DNA from: NAT127 sp041655035
Lineage (GTDB): Bacteria > Pseudomonadota > Gammaproteobacteria > Pseudomonadales > Porticoccaceae
Length of the DNA: 6,172 nucleotides
Reading direction: 5' to 3'
NCBI GenBank assembly: GCA_041655035.1
Contig: JBAZCN010000179.1
Location: forward strand, 1 to 6,172
Shown: positions 1 to 6,172 of the stretch, one piece after another
Layout: the number at the start of each line of letters is the position of its first letter
Position numbering within the stretch: position 1 is the first letter of the stretch
Notes under the pieces: generated by a model
The model's database searches: none
What the model was told of the DNA's origin: nothing
The model's input: only the letters and a program-made list of their open reading frames with translations
Translations under genes and position numbers: made by a program

Positions 1-3000
1 CCCTCAAGGGCGGTGCCCATATGGCCGGCATCGAACCTCTGGCGGGGCTGGTGACGGCGCTCGAAGGGCTGATCCGGGAAATGCTCGATTTCCAGCTGGC
101 GATGGAGGGCGACCTCGTCGACACGCTGGCGGATTGCGCCGATTACGCCGCCCGGGTCATCGTCGCCGGCGGCGACGCCGCTGGCGACGAGGTCGCGCAC
201 CTGCTGGCGCGAATCCGCGGGCTGCGGGAGCGGGTCATGGCCAGGCAAGGCCCCGCCGGCGGCGCCCATGCCGTGGACCCGGCATTCCTGCACCTGGTCA
301 TGGCCGTAGGCATGGTACAGGTGCTGGATGTGGAGGCGACCCTCGACGCCTGGCTGGCGGCAGATGGTTTCGACAACGCCCGGTTCGAAGGCCTCGCCGG
401 GGAGCTCGGCGAACTCGAGGCCGCCGCCCTGCGCGCCGGATTCGCGCCACTGGCGACACTGGCAGGGAGTCTCGCCGCCTGCTATCGCGCCATCGCCGCT
501 ACGCCGCCGCATCGGGAACAGGTCGCCACCCTGCTTGCCGCCCATGAGCAACTGCTGGCCATGGTGGACGCGGTGGCGGCGCATCAGCAACTGCTGCCCG
601 CCGGCGAGGCGCTGCTTGCCGGGCTTGCCAGACTTGCCGGCGCAGCGGCTGCGACCGTCGCCGCCGGGCCTGAATCCAGGCCGCCGACGGAGATACCCGC
701 GACCCTGCACGAAGAGGTCGACAAGGATATCGTCGCGCTTTTCCTCGACGAGGCCGGCGAACTGCTCGACGCCATGGAGCAGGATTTTCAGCAGTGGCGG
801 GAGACCCCGGGCGACGGCCGCCACGCCGCTGCGCTCAAGCGCAGCCTGCACACGTTCAAGGGCGGCGCCCGCATGGCCGGCCTTGGCGGCCTCGGCCAGG
901 CCTGCCACGAACTCGAGACGGCGGTGGTCGACGCTGAGCAGGCTATTGCCGGTGGCGACGCCGCCGCCTTTGCCGCCCTGCTCGATCACCATGACACCCT
1001 GGTCAGCGGCGTCGCCGCCGCCAGGCAGGCATTGCTGGCCGGCGACGGCCATCCCGGGGAACGCGCCGGCGACGATGGCCTCGACAGCGGCGACCGGCCG
1101 CCCGGGGCGCCGGTGTCGGCGGCGATCCTGCCGTTCAGCGGCGCGCATCGCGGTGTCGATGTCCCGAAACCGGCGGGGCCCGGTCCGCAGACGGTCCAGG
1201 AGCTGACCAAGGTGGCTGCGCCGCTGCTCGAGGCCCTGGTCAACCTGGCGGGCGAGGCCAGCGTCGCCCACAGCCAGGTGGCGCAGCATATCGATGATTT
1301 CGCGCTGGCGCTCGATGAGATGGATGCCACCATCCGCCGCATGCACGATCAGCTTCGCCGGCTCGGTGTCGAGACCGATGCCCAGGTGATGTTCCGCCGC
1401 GGCCGGGTCGAGTCGTCCGGGGGCGGCGAAGGATTCGATCCGCTGGAAATGGACCGCTATTCGCAACTGCAGCAGTTGACCCGCAGCCTGCTGGAATCCG
1501 CATCGGACCTGCAGGACCTGCGCGATACCCTGGCGGAGAAGTCGCGGGATGCGGAGTCGATGCTGCTCCAGCAGTCGCGGATCAACAGCGATCTCCAGGA
1601 AGGGCTGATGCGCACCCGCATGGTGCCGTTCTCGCAGTTGGTGCCGCGCTTGAGACGCAGCGCGCGCCAGGTCGCGGACGAGCTCGGCAAGCGCGTCGAA
1701 CTGCGTCTCGACGGTGTCGACGGGGAGATGGATCGCGGCATTCTCGAGCGCATAGTTCCATCGCTGGAGCACATGATCCGCAATGCCGTGGATCACGGCA
1801 TCGAGGATGAAGAGCGGCGTCGCGCCCTCGGCAAGCCAGGGCCGGGAACGCTGTCGCTGAGTTTCGCCCGTGAAGGCGGGGATATCCTGATCCATCTCGC
1901 CGACGATGGTCGCGGCCTCGACGTCGACGCGATTCGCTCCCGGGCGCTCGCCAGCGGGCTGCTGGATCAACGGCTGGAGCCCAGCGACCTCGAGATCCAG
2001 CACTGTATTTTCTCCCCGGGATTCTCCACGTCGCAGAGCGTGACGGCAATCTCCGGCCGCGGTGTCGGCATGGACGTGGTCAACAGCGATGTGCGCAAGC
2101 TCGGCGGCTCGATCAGCATCGACAGTCGCCCGGGTCGTGGGACCCGATTCACCGTGCGCCTGCCGTTCACCGTGTCCGTCAACCGGGCGCTGATGGTCGA
2201 GGCCGGTGGCAATACCTATGCGTTGGCGCTCAATGCCATCGGTGGGGTGGCTCGGGTCGCCGCCGAGGACCTGGTCCGCTTCTATCAGGATCCGGAGGAG
2301 CTGTTCCTCCACGGCGGAGAACAGTATCGTGTGCGCTACCTGGGCAGCCTGCTGGCTGCCGACGCGCGCCCGGTCATCGATAGCGCCGCTGGCCGCCAGT
2401 TGCCGGTGGTGCTGATCCGCGGCCAGGGGCGCAATTACGCGGTCCAGGTGGACGCCCTGATCGGCAGCCGCGAGATCGTCGGCAAAAGCCTCGGCGCGCA
2501 ATTCAACCGGGTGGCGGGCCTGTCCGGCGCCACCGTGCTCGGCGATGGCAGGGTGGTGGTGATTCTCGACCTCCAGGCCCTGCTCGGGGATCAGCCGGCC
2601 GTCGCCGGCTCGATGCTGCCCGCCGCCGCAGCGCCGGTGCCGGCGGCGCGCTGCCCCACGGTGATGGTGGTGGACGACTCGGTGACGGTGCGCAAGGTGA
2701 CCGGCCGCTTCCTCGAGCGGGAGGGCTTGCGGGTCATCACCGCCCGCGATGGCCTGGACGCGATGCGGATGCTGCAAGACCAGGCCCCGGATCTGATGGT
2801 GCTGGATATCGAGATGCCGCGCATGGACGGCTTCGAGGTCGTTCGCCTGGTGCGCTCGACCCAGCGGCTGAAAAACCTGCCCATCATCATGATCACTTCC
2901 CGCAGCGGCGAAAAACATCGCGAGCGGGCGCTGTCCATGGGAGTGGATCACTATCTGGGTAAACCTTACCAGGAAGAGCTGCTGATACAGGTGGTGAGGG

Positions 3001-3050
3001 AGCTGCTGGCCGGCGGCAGCGCCGTCGCCGGCCGCGAGGCGGGGCGATGA
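1..3050 (+). CDS. chpA: ChpA/PilL-type hybrid chemosensory histidine kinase, 5' end cut by window edge
   Basis: Partial gene. The frame is open from base 3, and the codons before the first ATG (base 21) read LKGGAH, running into MAG. This is the core of an Hpt domain whose phospho-histidine lies just outside the window, so ATG 21 is internal. Numbering from that Met (1009 residues to the stop): a degenerate Hpt-like repeat at about 85-165; an intact Hpt at about 230-340 with HTFKGG and phospho-His277; a Pro/Gly-rich linker at 340-390; a CheA-like dimerisation region at about 395-545; a HATPase with N box around N588, G1 DDGRG 628-632, F box FSPGF 664-668 and G2 GRGVG 679-683; a CheW-like P5 domain at about 720-855; and a receiver at 879-997 with D885/D886, phospho-acceptor D929, T959 and K981. 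In this family the kinase autophosphorylates Hpt histidines and passes phosphate to PilG/PilH-type regulators, working with pilus-linked receptors at the cell pole. PilL is another name for the same type. The family call is secure; the exact symbol is inferred. Confidence 0.93.
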   Translation, partial: LKGGAHMAGIEPLAGLVTALEGLIREMLDFQLAMEGDLVDTLADCADYAARVIVAGGDAAGDEVAHLLARIRGLRERVMARQGPAGGAHAVDPAFLHLVMAVGMVQVLDVEATLDAWLAADGFDNARFEGLAGELGELEAAALRAGFAPLATLAGSLAACYRAIAATPPHREQVATLLAAHEQLLAMVDAVAAHQQLLPAGEALLAGLARLAGAAAATVAAGPESRPPTEIPATLHEEVDKDIVALFLDEAGELLDAMEQDFQQWRETPGDGRHAAALKRSLHTFKGGARMAGLGGLGQACHELETAVVDAEQAIAGGDAAAFAALLDHHDTLVSGVAAARQALLAGDGHPGERAGDDGLDSGDRPPGAPVSAAILPFSGAHRGVDVPKPAGPGPQTVQELTKVAAPLLEALVNLAGEASVAHSQVAQHIDDFALALDEMDATIRRMHDQLRRLGVETDAQVMFRRGRVESSGGGEGFDPLEMDRYSQLQQLTRSLLESASDLQDLRDTLAEKSRDAESMLLQQSRINSDLQEGLMRTRMVPFSQLVPRLRRSARQVADELGKRVELRLDGVDGEMDRGILERIVPSLEHMIRNAVDHGIEDEERRRALGKPGPGTLSLSFAREGGDILIHLADDGRGLDVDAIRSRALASGLLDQRLEPSDLEIQHCIFSPGFSTSQSVTAISGRGVGMDVVNSDVRKLGGSISIDSRPGRGTRFTVRLPFTVSVNRALMVEAGGNTYALALNAIGGVARVAAEDLVRFYQDPEELFLHGGEQYRVRYLGSLLAADARPVIDSAAGRQLPVVLIRGQGRNYAVQVDALIGSREIVGKSLGAQFNRVAGLSGATVLGDGRVVVILDLQALLGDQPAVAGSMLPAAAAPVPAARCPTVMVVDDSVTVRKVTGRFLEREGLRVITARDGLDAMRMLQDQAPDLMVLDIEMPRMDGFEVVRLVRSTQRLKNLPIIMITSRSGEKHRERALSMGVDHYLGKPYQEELLIQVVRELLAGGSAVAGREAGR
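3036..3039 (+). promoter_or_regulatory. Ribosome binding site for the chpC-like gene
   Basis: GAGG lies inside the last codons of the kinase gene, 7 bases before ATG 3047 and 10 before ATG 3050. Both spacings are workable, so it does not decide between the two starts. It supports a coupled start within one operon. Confidence 0.5.
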
Positions 3051-3562
3051 TGAGCGACGTCGGCGACAACGCGGCGCAGGCGGGGAACCCGCTGCCGGTG
3101 GACAGCTGCGCCGGCACCGTGCCGGCGCGGATCAGTTGTCTGTTATTGCCCCTGGTCGACTACCGGCTACTGGTGCCGGTCACCGCCGTCGCCGAGGTCA
3201 TCACCGCGCCGGTGATCCGGAGCGGAGTGGATGGCGGGCTGCTGCACGGCTGGTTGCGCTGGCGCGAGCAACAGGTGCCCCTGGTTTCCTTCGCCGCCGC
3301 GTGCGGTGGCCGGGCCGAGCAGACAGCGCCCGGTCATGTCGCGATATTCAACGCCATCGACCGGGCCGCCGGGCTGGGGTTCTACGCCCTGCCCCTCGCC
3401 GCCATCCCCCGCCTGGTGCAGGTGGTCCCCGGGACCGTGCTGCGGCCGGCCGGGGACGGCCTGGAGTTGCTGGCCTGGGAAGCGTTCATCGGCGAGACCC
3501 GGGCCTGGGTGCCGAGGCTCGATCTGCTCGAGGAGCGACTGGCGGCTACAGCTCTTTTATAG
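3047..3562 (+). CDS. chpC: CheW-domain adaptor protein, ChpC-like
   Basis: A 171-residue protein made almost entirely of one CheW-like domain (about residues 28-165), with the usual hydrophobic strands: CLLLPLVDYRLLVPVTAVAEV near 31-51, WLRWREQQVPLVSF near 69-82, and VAIFNAI near 98-104. CheW proteins couple chemoreceptors to the CheA-type kinase. ChpC is the second CheW homologue of the Chp system in Pseudomonas, beside PilI. The start overlaps the kinase stop in an ATGA arrangement, which implies translational coupling. ATG 3047 and ATG 3050 are adjacent and either could be used; a GAGG at 3036-3039 lies 7 bases before the first. There is no signal peptide, so it should be cytoplasmic. The CheW fold is clear. 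The ChpC label rests mainly on length and on position after a ChpA-type kinase, and the protein could be another CheW paralogue. Confidence 0.85.
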   Translation: MMSDVGDNAAQAGNPLPVDSCAGTVPARISCLLLPLVDYRLLVPVTAVAEVITAPVIRSGVDGGLLHGWLRWREQQVPLVSFAAACGGRAEQTAPGHVAIFNAIDRAAGLGFYALPLAAIPRLVQVVPGTVLRPAGDGLELLAWEAFIGETRAWVPRLDLLEERLAATALL

Positions 3563-3593
3563 CTCCCGCTCTTTCGTAAGCTGCGGCTCCAGC

Positions 3594-4904
3594 TCATAAA
3601 GATAGCCCTTTCATGAAGATCTTCGAGTTGCGCTGGAAGTTGTACAGTTCCTTTTTCTGCGCGGGCAGAGCATCCAGCGGCGCCTGCAGGAAGCCGTGCT
3701 CGAGGAACCAGTGGGCGGCCTGGGTGGTGAGCACGAACAATTGATCCAGCCCCTGGGAGCGGGCCAGCTTCTCGATATGGGCCAGCAGCCGCGACGCCAG
3801 GCCGCGGCCGCGATAATCCGGGTGGGTGGCGACACAGGCCAGCTCCGCCGAGCGGTGGTCGGCAAAGGGATAGAGGGCCGCACAGGCCACCACGACGTTC
3901 TCGGCATCGACCACCAGGGTAAAGCGGGAAATCTCCGTCTCCAGCAATTCCCGCGAGCGCTTGACCAGCACTCCGGCCTCTTCGAGGGGCGAGAGGAGGT
4001 CGAGCAGGCCGGCGATGTCCTCGATGGTGGCGTTGCGGATCACCTCGTTGCCATCGTGGAGCAGCAGGGTGCCTTCCCCCTCGCGGGTGAACAGTTCCCC
4101 GAGCAGGGCGCCGTTTTTCTGGTAGCTGATGATATGGCTGCGGGCGACCCCCCGCTGGCAGGCGAGGGCGCCGGCGGCGAGCAGGCTGGTGAGTTCCCGT
4201 TCCTGTTCCAGGCCTTGCAGGCACTGGCCGACGTCCGGCAGCGACAGGATGCGGATCAGCTTGCCGTCGCAGTCGGGGATCCCCGGCGCGGCGGAAAACA
4301 GGATCAGTTTTTCCGCCCGCAGCGCGATCGCGGTCTGGGTGGCCACGTCCTCGTAGGTGAGATTGAAGGCCTCGCCGGTGGTGGAGTAGCCGAGGGATGA
4401 CAGCAGTACGATGGCATTGTCATCGAGTTGGCGCTCGATCCCGGCGCGGTCGATACGGCGCACCTCGCCGCTGTGGTGGAAGTCCACGCCATTGCGCACG
4501 CCGAGAGGCTTGGCGATGATGAAATTGCCGCTGACCACCCGCAGCCGTGCGCCGTGCATCGGCGAACTGGCGAGCCCCAGGGACAGCTGGCCTTCGATGG
4601 CGATCCGGGTGTGGCCCACAGCATCGCGCACGCAGTTCATGGTGGGCTCATCGCTGATTCGGGTATGTCCCTGGAAGCGCGGGGCGATGGCCAGGGCGGC
4701 GAGGCGCTCCTCGATCTGGGGCCGGGCACCGTGGACCAGTACGATGCGGATGCCGAGGGAATTCAGCAGGGCGATATCCTGCACCACGTAGGCGAAGTTG
4801 CCGTCCTGCACCCCGTCGCCGCTGATCGCGATGACGAACGTCTTGCCCCGGTGCATGTTGATATAGGGCAGGGTTTCGCGGAAAAACTTGACGTAGTCGA
4901 TCAT
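3594..4904 (-). CDS. argA: Amino-acid N-acetyltransferase (N-acetylglutamate synthase) ArgA
   Basis: Transfers acetyl from acetyl-CoA to L-glutamate, giving N-acetylglutamate, the first step of arginine synthesis in the cytoplasm. The 436 residues match the usual length of gammaproteobacterial ArgA. Residues about 1-290 are an amino-acid-kinase fold (VLVHGARPQI 55-64, SGNFIIAKPLGVRNGVDF 125-142, LSSLGYSTTGEAFNLT 168-183, LFTREGEGTL 271-280). In this enzyme class that domain has no kinase role and binds arginine for feedback inhibition. Residues about 290-436 are a GNAT domain with the acetyl-CoA loop RGRGLA at 365-370 and the typical end YNFQRNSKIF. The frame stays open upstream to 5324, but MIDYVKFFRETLPYINMHRGKTF is the family's normal N-terminus, and any longer form would run over the divergent gene. 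The start has only a weak GGGA about 5 bases before it. It is convergent with the chpC-like gene and codirectional with the argE-like gene at the right edge. Confidence 0.97.
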   Translation of the reverse strand: MIDYVKFFRETLPYINMHRGKTFVIAISGDGVQDGNFAYVVQDIALLNSLGIRIVLVHGARPQIEERLAALAIAPRFQGHTRISDEPTMNCVRDAVGHTRIAIEGQLSLGLASSPMHGARLRVVSGNFIIAKPLGVRNGVDFHHSGEVRRIDRAGIERQLDDNAIVLLSSLGYSTTGEAFNLTYEDVATQTAIALRAEKLILFSAAPGIPDCDGKLIRILSLPDVGQCLQGLEQERELTSLLAAGALACQRGVARSHIISYQKNGALLGELFTREGEGTLLLHDGNEVIRNATIEDIAGLLDLLSPLEEAGVLVKRSRELLETEISRFTLVVDAENVVVACAALYPFADHRSAELACVATHPDYRGRGLASRLLAHIEKLARSQGLDQLFVLTTQAAHWFLEHGFLQAPLDALPAQKKELYNFQRNSKIFMKGLSL

Positions 4905-4931
4905 GGCGGTCCCGGGCGTAGTTTGGCAGTG

Positions 4932-4960
4932 ATTATAAAACAAGGGGGCCGGGGCGCCAG
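4932..4960 (-). promoter_or_regulatory. Candidate sigma70 promoter of argA
   Basis: On the - strand a perfect TATAAT occupies 4937-4932. Seventeen bases upstream, CTGGCG at 4960-4955 matches the -35 consensus at only three of six positions. Transcription would start near 4925, giving a leader of about 20 bases. The -10 is convincing, the -35 weak, so an activator or a repressor such as ArgR may contribute. I could not recognise a clear ArgR box by eye. Confidence 0.45.
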
Positions 4961-4986
4961 CGGCAATAATCGGCCGGGCGCAGCGG
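4947..4986. repeat. Imperfect direct repeat in the argA/oxidoreductase intergenic region
   Basis: GGCCGGGGCGCCAGCGG at 4947-4963 and GGCCGGGCGCAGCGG at 4972-4986 differ by two single-base gaps and start 25 bases apart. They lie between the two divergent promoters, and the first overlaps the candidate argA -35. It could be a regulator site or just a GC-rich duplication. Confidence 0.4.
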
Positions 4987-4990
4987 AGCG

Positions 4991-5019
4991 TTGCGCTGAC
5001 GCCCGTACGGCTGTTTAAT
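4991..5019 (+). promoter_or_regulatory. Candidate sigma70 promoter of the oxidoreductase gene
   Basis: TTGCGC at 4991-4996 and TTTAAT at 5014-5019 are separated by 17 bases. The -10 matches consensus at five of six positions and the -35 at three of six. A start near 5026 would leave a leader of about 26 bases before ATG 5052. A small inverted repeat (AGCG, TTG, CGCT at 4987-4997) overlaps the -35. Confidence 0.4.
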
Positions 5020-5039
5020 CGGGTGCGTCGGAAAACCCC

Positions 5040-5044
5040 AAGGG
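5040..5044 (+). promoter_or_regulatory. Ribosome binding site of the oxidoreductase gene
   Basis: AAGGG lies 7 bases before ATG 5052, a standard Shine-Dalgarno placement that supports this start. Confidence 0.6.
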
Positions 5045-5051
5045 CAAGATC

Positions 5052-6035
5052 ATGGCCAAAGTCATCCACTTTTACCAACCCGGTCCGCCGGAAGTGCAAT
5101 GTGTCGAGGATGTTGTCGTTGCCGATCCCGGTCCGGGTGAAGTGCAGGTCCAGGTCGCGGCCATCGGCCTCAACCGTTCCGACCTGATTTTTCGCTCGGG
5201 GCACCACCCGCTGAAACCCCGGGTACCCTCCGGCAACGGCGCCGAGGGCGCCGGGGTGGTCGCCAGGCTGGGGCCGGGGGTGAGCGGTTTCGCTGCCGGC
5301 GATGCGGTATCCGTGGTGCCCCATATGGACCCGGGGCGGGGTACCTATGGCGAGTTGATCAATATCCCCGCGCCCATGGTCATGGCGTCATCGTCTTACC
5401 TGGACACCGCGGGGAACGCCGCTTTCTGGGCCAGCTACCTGACCGCCCACGGCGGCCTGGTCAATGTCGCGGGCCTCGGCGCCGGGGATACGGTACTGAT
5501 TACCGCGGCGTCCAGCAGCGTCGGTCTCGCCGCCATTCAGATCGCCAACATGGTGGGCGCCACCGCGGTCGCCATTACCCGCGGCGCGGCCAAGGCGGAG
5601 CGCCTGTGCCAGGCCGGCGCCGCCCATGTGCTGGTCATGGAGCGGGATGATATCGGCGCCGCGGTCGCGGAAATCAGTGGCGGCAAAGGCGCGCGGGTGG
5701 TGTTCGATCCCGTGGGCGGCCCAGCCACCCCGGTGCTCGCCGACGCCATGGCGATGCGCGGCATCTATGTGCTGTACGGCTCGATGAGTGGTGAAGTCAC
5801 GCCGTTTCCGGTGGCGGCGGCATTCGACAAACTGCTGACCATGACGATCTACCGCCTCGATTACGTCAATCGCCACGAGGAGTTGGAACGCGACAGGGCC
5901 TTTCTCGACGAAGGGCTTGCCTCGGGCGCGCTGCGGCCGATGATCGACCGGGTCTTCCCCTTCGCCCAGGTGGTCGAGGCCCATCGCTACATGGCGTCCA
6001 ACGAGCAGTTTGGCAAGATCGTCCTGGGCCTCTGA
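5052..6035 (+). CDS. Zinc-independent MDR-family oxidoreductase (quinone reductase type)
   Basis: A 327-residue medium-chain dehydrogenase/reductase, the normal length for the quinone oxidoreductase branch. Residues about 1-120 form the GroES-like domain (GLNRSDLIFRSGHHP 39-53, GNGAEGAGVVARLGPGV 61-77, GDAV 83-86). The Rossmann domain follows with the nucleotide-binding stretch TAASSSVGLAAIQIA at 151-165, then VVFDPVGG 216-223 and the family-typical end beginning RVFPFAQVVEAHRYM at 300. The ligands of catalytic zinc (a GHE motif) and the structural four-cysteine lobe are absent, so it should act without zinc, probably transferring hydride from NADPH to a quinone, enone or similar carbonyl. 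The middle glycine of the usual AxxGxxG is serine (S155), which I recall from one MDR subgroup. The substrate cannot be read from sequence. It is cytoplasmic, with its own candidate promoter and RBS, divergent from argA and convergent with the argE-like gene. Base use resembles its neighbours. Confidence 0.88.
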   Translation: MAKVIHFYQPGPPEVQCVEDVVVADPGPGEVQVQVAAIGLNRSDLIFRSGHHPLKPRVPSGNGAEGAGVVARLGPGVSGFAAGDAVSVVPHMDPGRGTYGELINIPAPMVMASSSYLDTAGNAAFWASYLTAHGGLVNVAGLGAGDTVLITAASSSVGLAAIQIANMVGATAVAITRGAAKAERLCQAGAAHVLVMERDDIGAAVAEISGGKGARVVFDPVGGPATPVLADAMAMRGIYVLYGSMSGEVTPFPVAAAFDKLLTMTIYRLDYVNRHEELERDRAFLDEGLASGALRPMIDRVFPFAQVVEAHRYMASNEQFGKIVLGL

Positions 6036-6066
6036 GAAAGGGGGCCGGGACTCGCGGACCCCGGTG

Positions 6067-6080
6067 CCCTGTCGGCAGGG
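6067..6080. terminator. Small GC hairpin after the oxidoreductase gene
   Basis: CCCTG (6067-6071) and CAGGG (6076-6080) pair perfectly around a TCGG loop. There is no T-run on either side, so an intrinsic terminator is uncertain; it may only protect a 3' end. Confidence 0.25.
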
Positions 6081-6081
6081 G

Positions 6082-6109
6082 CTGCTTACAAGAAGGGTCT
6101 TACAAGCAG
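6082..6109. terminator. Candidate hairpin between convergent genes
   Basis: CTGCTT (6082-6087) pairs with AAGCAG (6104-6109). After a two-by-two internal loop, AAGA (6090-6093) pairs with TCTT (6098-6101) around AGGG. On the - strand it comes just after the argE-like stop. It has no T-run and arises within the tandem repeat, so a terminator role is only possible. Confidence 0.3.
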
Positions 6110-6126
6110 GGTCTTACAAGCAGTAG
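6085..6126. repeat. 14-base tandem repeat, about 2.7 copies, at the argE-like 3' end
   Basis: CTTACAAGAAGGGT (6085-6098) and CTTACAAGCAGGGT (6099-6112) differ by one base. A third partial copy, CTTACAAGCAG, begins at 6113 and runs into the - strand coding end. CTTACAAG therefore recurs exactly every 14 bases at 6085, 6099 and 6113. On the - strand each copy contains TGTAAG, so the stop codon context itself has been copied. It looks like a slippage duplication of the end of the gene. Confidence 0.8.
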
Positions 6127-6172
6127 TGACCGATCAGCGACTTCAGGGTGGCGACCATGGGGTCGATCCGCG
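6114..6172 (-). CDS. argE: C-terminal end of acetylornithine deacetylase ArgE (partial)
   Basis: Only the last 18 residues and the TAA stop are inside the window: RIDPMVATLKSLIGHYCL. The pattern resembles the end of E. coli ArgE as I recall it (FIKPTRELITQVIHHFCWH): a residue plus Ile, then a Pro, a short amphipathic helix, and a His-aromatic-Cys close to the stop. ArgE hydrolyses N2-acetylornithine to ornithine and acetate in the linear arginine pathway. The nearby codirectional argA supports the call, since the two genes lie close together in Pseudomonas. With so few residues this is an inference; the zinc-peptidase catalytic residues lie outside the window. Confidence 0.6.
   Translation of the reverse strand, partial: RIDPMVATLKSLIGHYCL

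Noticed and set aside
328..1206. 292-residue + strand frame overlapping the kinase
   Set aside because: Arg/Pro/Ser-rich out-of-frame translation inside a gene with clear Hpt homology.
4923..4941. TTGGCA followed by TATAAA on the + strand as a second promoter for the oxidoreductase
   Set aside because: The two elements are only 5 bases apart, far from the 16-18 needed.
3696..5018. Long + strand open frames opposite argA (3696-4400 and 4428-5018)
   Set aside because: They are antisense to a confidently identified gene, show no recognisable domain, and are expected shadows in GC-rich coding DNA.
4905..5324. 140-residue N-terminal extension of ArgA in the open - strand frame
   Set aside because: The family N-terminus begins at the Met encoded at 4904-4902. 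The extension would cover the divergent promoter region and the start of the oxidoreductase gene, and its sequence looks like GC-rich antisense translation.
5388..5984. 198-residue - strand open frame opposite the oxidoreductase
   Set aside because: His- and Gly-rich composition typical of the antisense frame of a GC-rich gene, with no family resemblance.
6042..6069. GGGGGCCGGG and CCCCGGTGCCC as a terminator stem
   Set aside because: Only five pairs are contiguous, the outer part needs a bulge and a G-T pair, and no T-run follows.

Overview
The window is GC-rich, densely coded chromosomal DNA. Gene content points to a gammaproteobacterium, perhaps related to Pseudomonadales or Oceanospirillales: a ChpA/PilL-type multi-Hpt hybrid kinase, a bifunctional kinase-fold/GNAT ArgA, and an ArgE-like tail nearby. 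I cannot name the genus. It reads as ordinary core genome. I see no rRNA, tRNA, CRISPR array, insertion sequence or phage gene.

Left part (1-3562, + strand): the 3' part of a chpA-type gene, cut by the left edge, overlaps by 4 bases a chpC-type CheW gene. Together they look like the distal end of a Chp/Pil chemosensory cluster, which in pseudomonads controls type IV pili, twitching and cAMP-linked surface responses. The kinase part shows the end of one Hpt domain, a degenerate Hpt-like repeat without its histidine, an intact Hpt domain, a CheA-like dimerisation region and ATPase, a CheW-like domain and a C-terminal receiver. No CheB-type methylesterase gene lies between the two genes.

Middle (3594-4904, - strand): argA, N-acetylglutamate synthase, the first step of arginine synthesis, convergent with chpC across a 31-base gap. 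A 147-base divergent intergenic region (4905-5051) holds candidate promoters for argA and for the next gene, plus an imperfect direct repeat.

Right part (5052-6172): a zinc-independent MDR oxidoreductase of the quinone-reductase type on the + strand, then 78 bases with small hairpins and a 14-base tandem repeat, then the last 18 codons of a - strand gene that resembles the end of argE (acetylornithine deacetylase). argE and argA would thus be codirectional arginine genes with the oxidoreductase lying between them in the opposite direction.

The most useful points are that the first visible ATG of chpA is internal to an Hpt domain, the visible pseudo-Hpt repeat, and the 14-base tandem repeat that spans the argE stop codon. 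I found nothing that I would call a new biological system.
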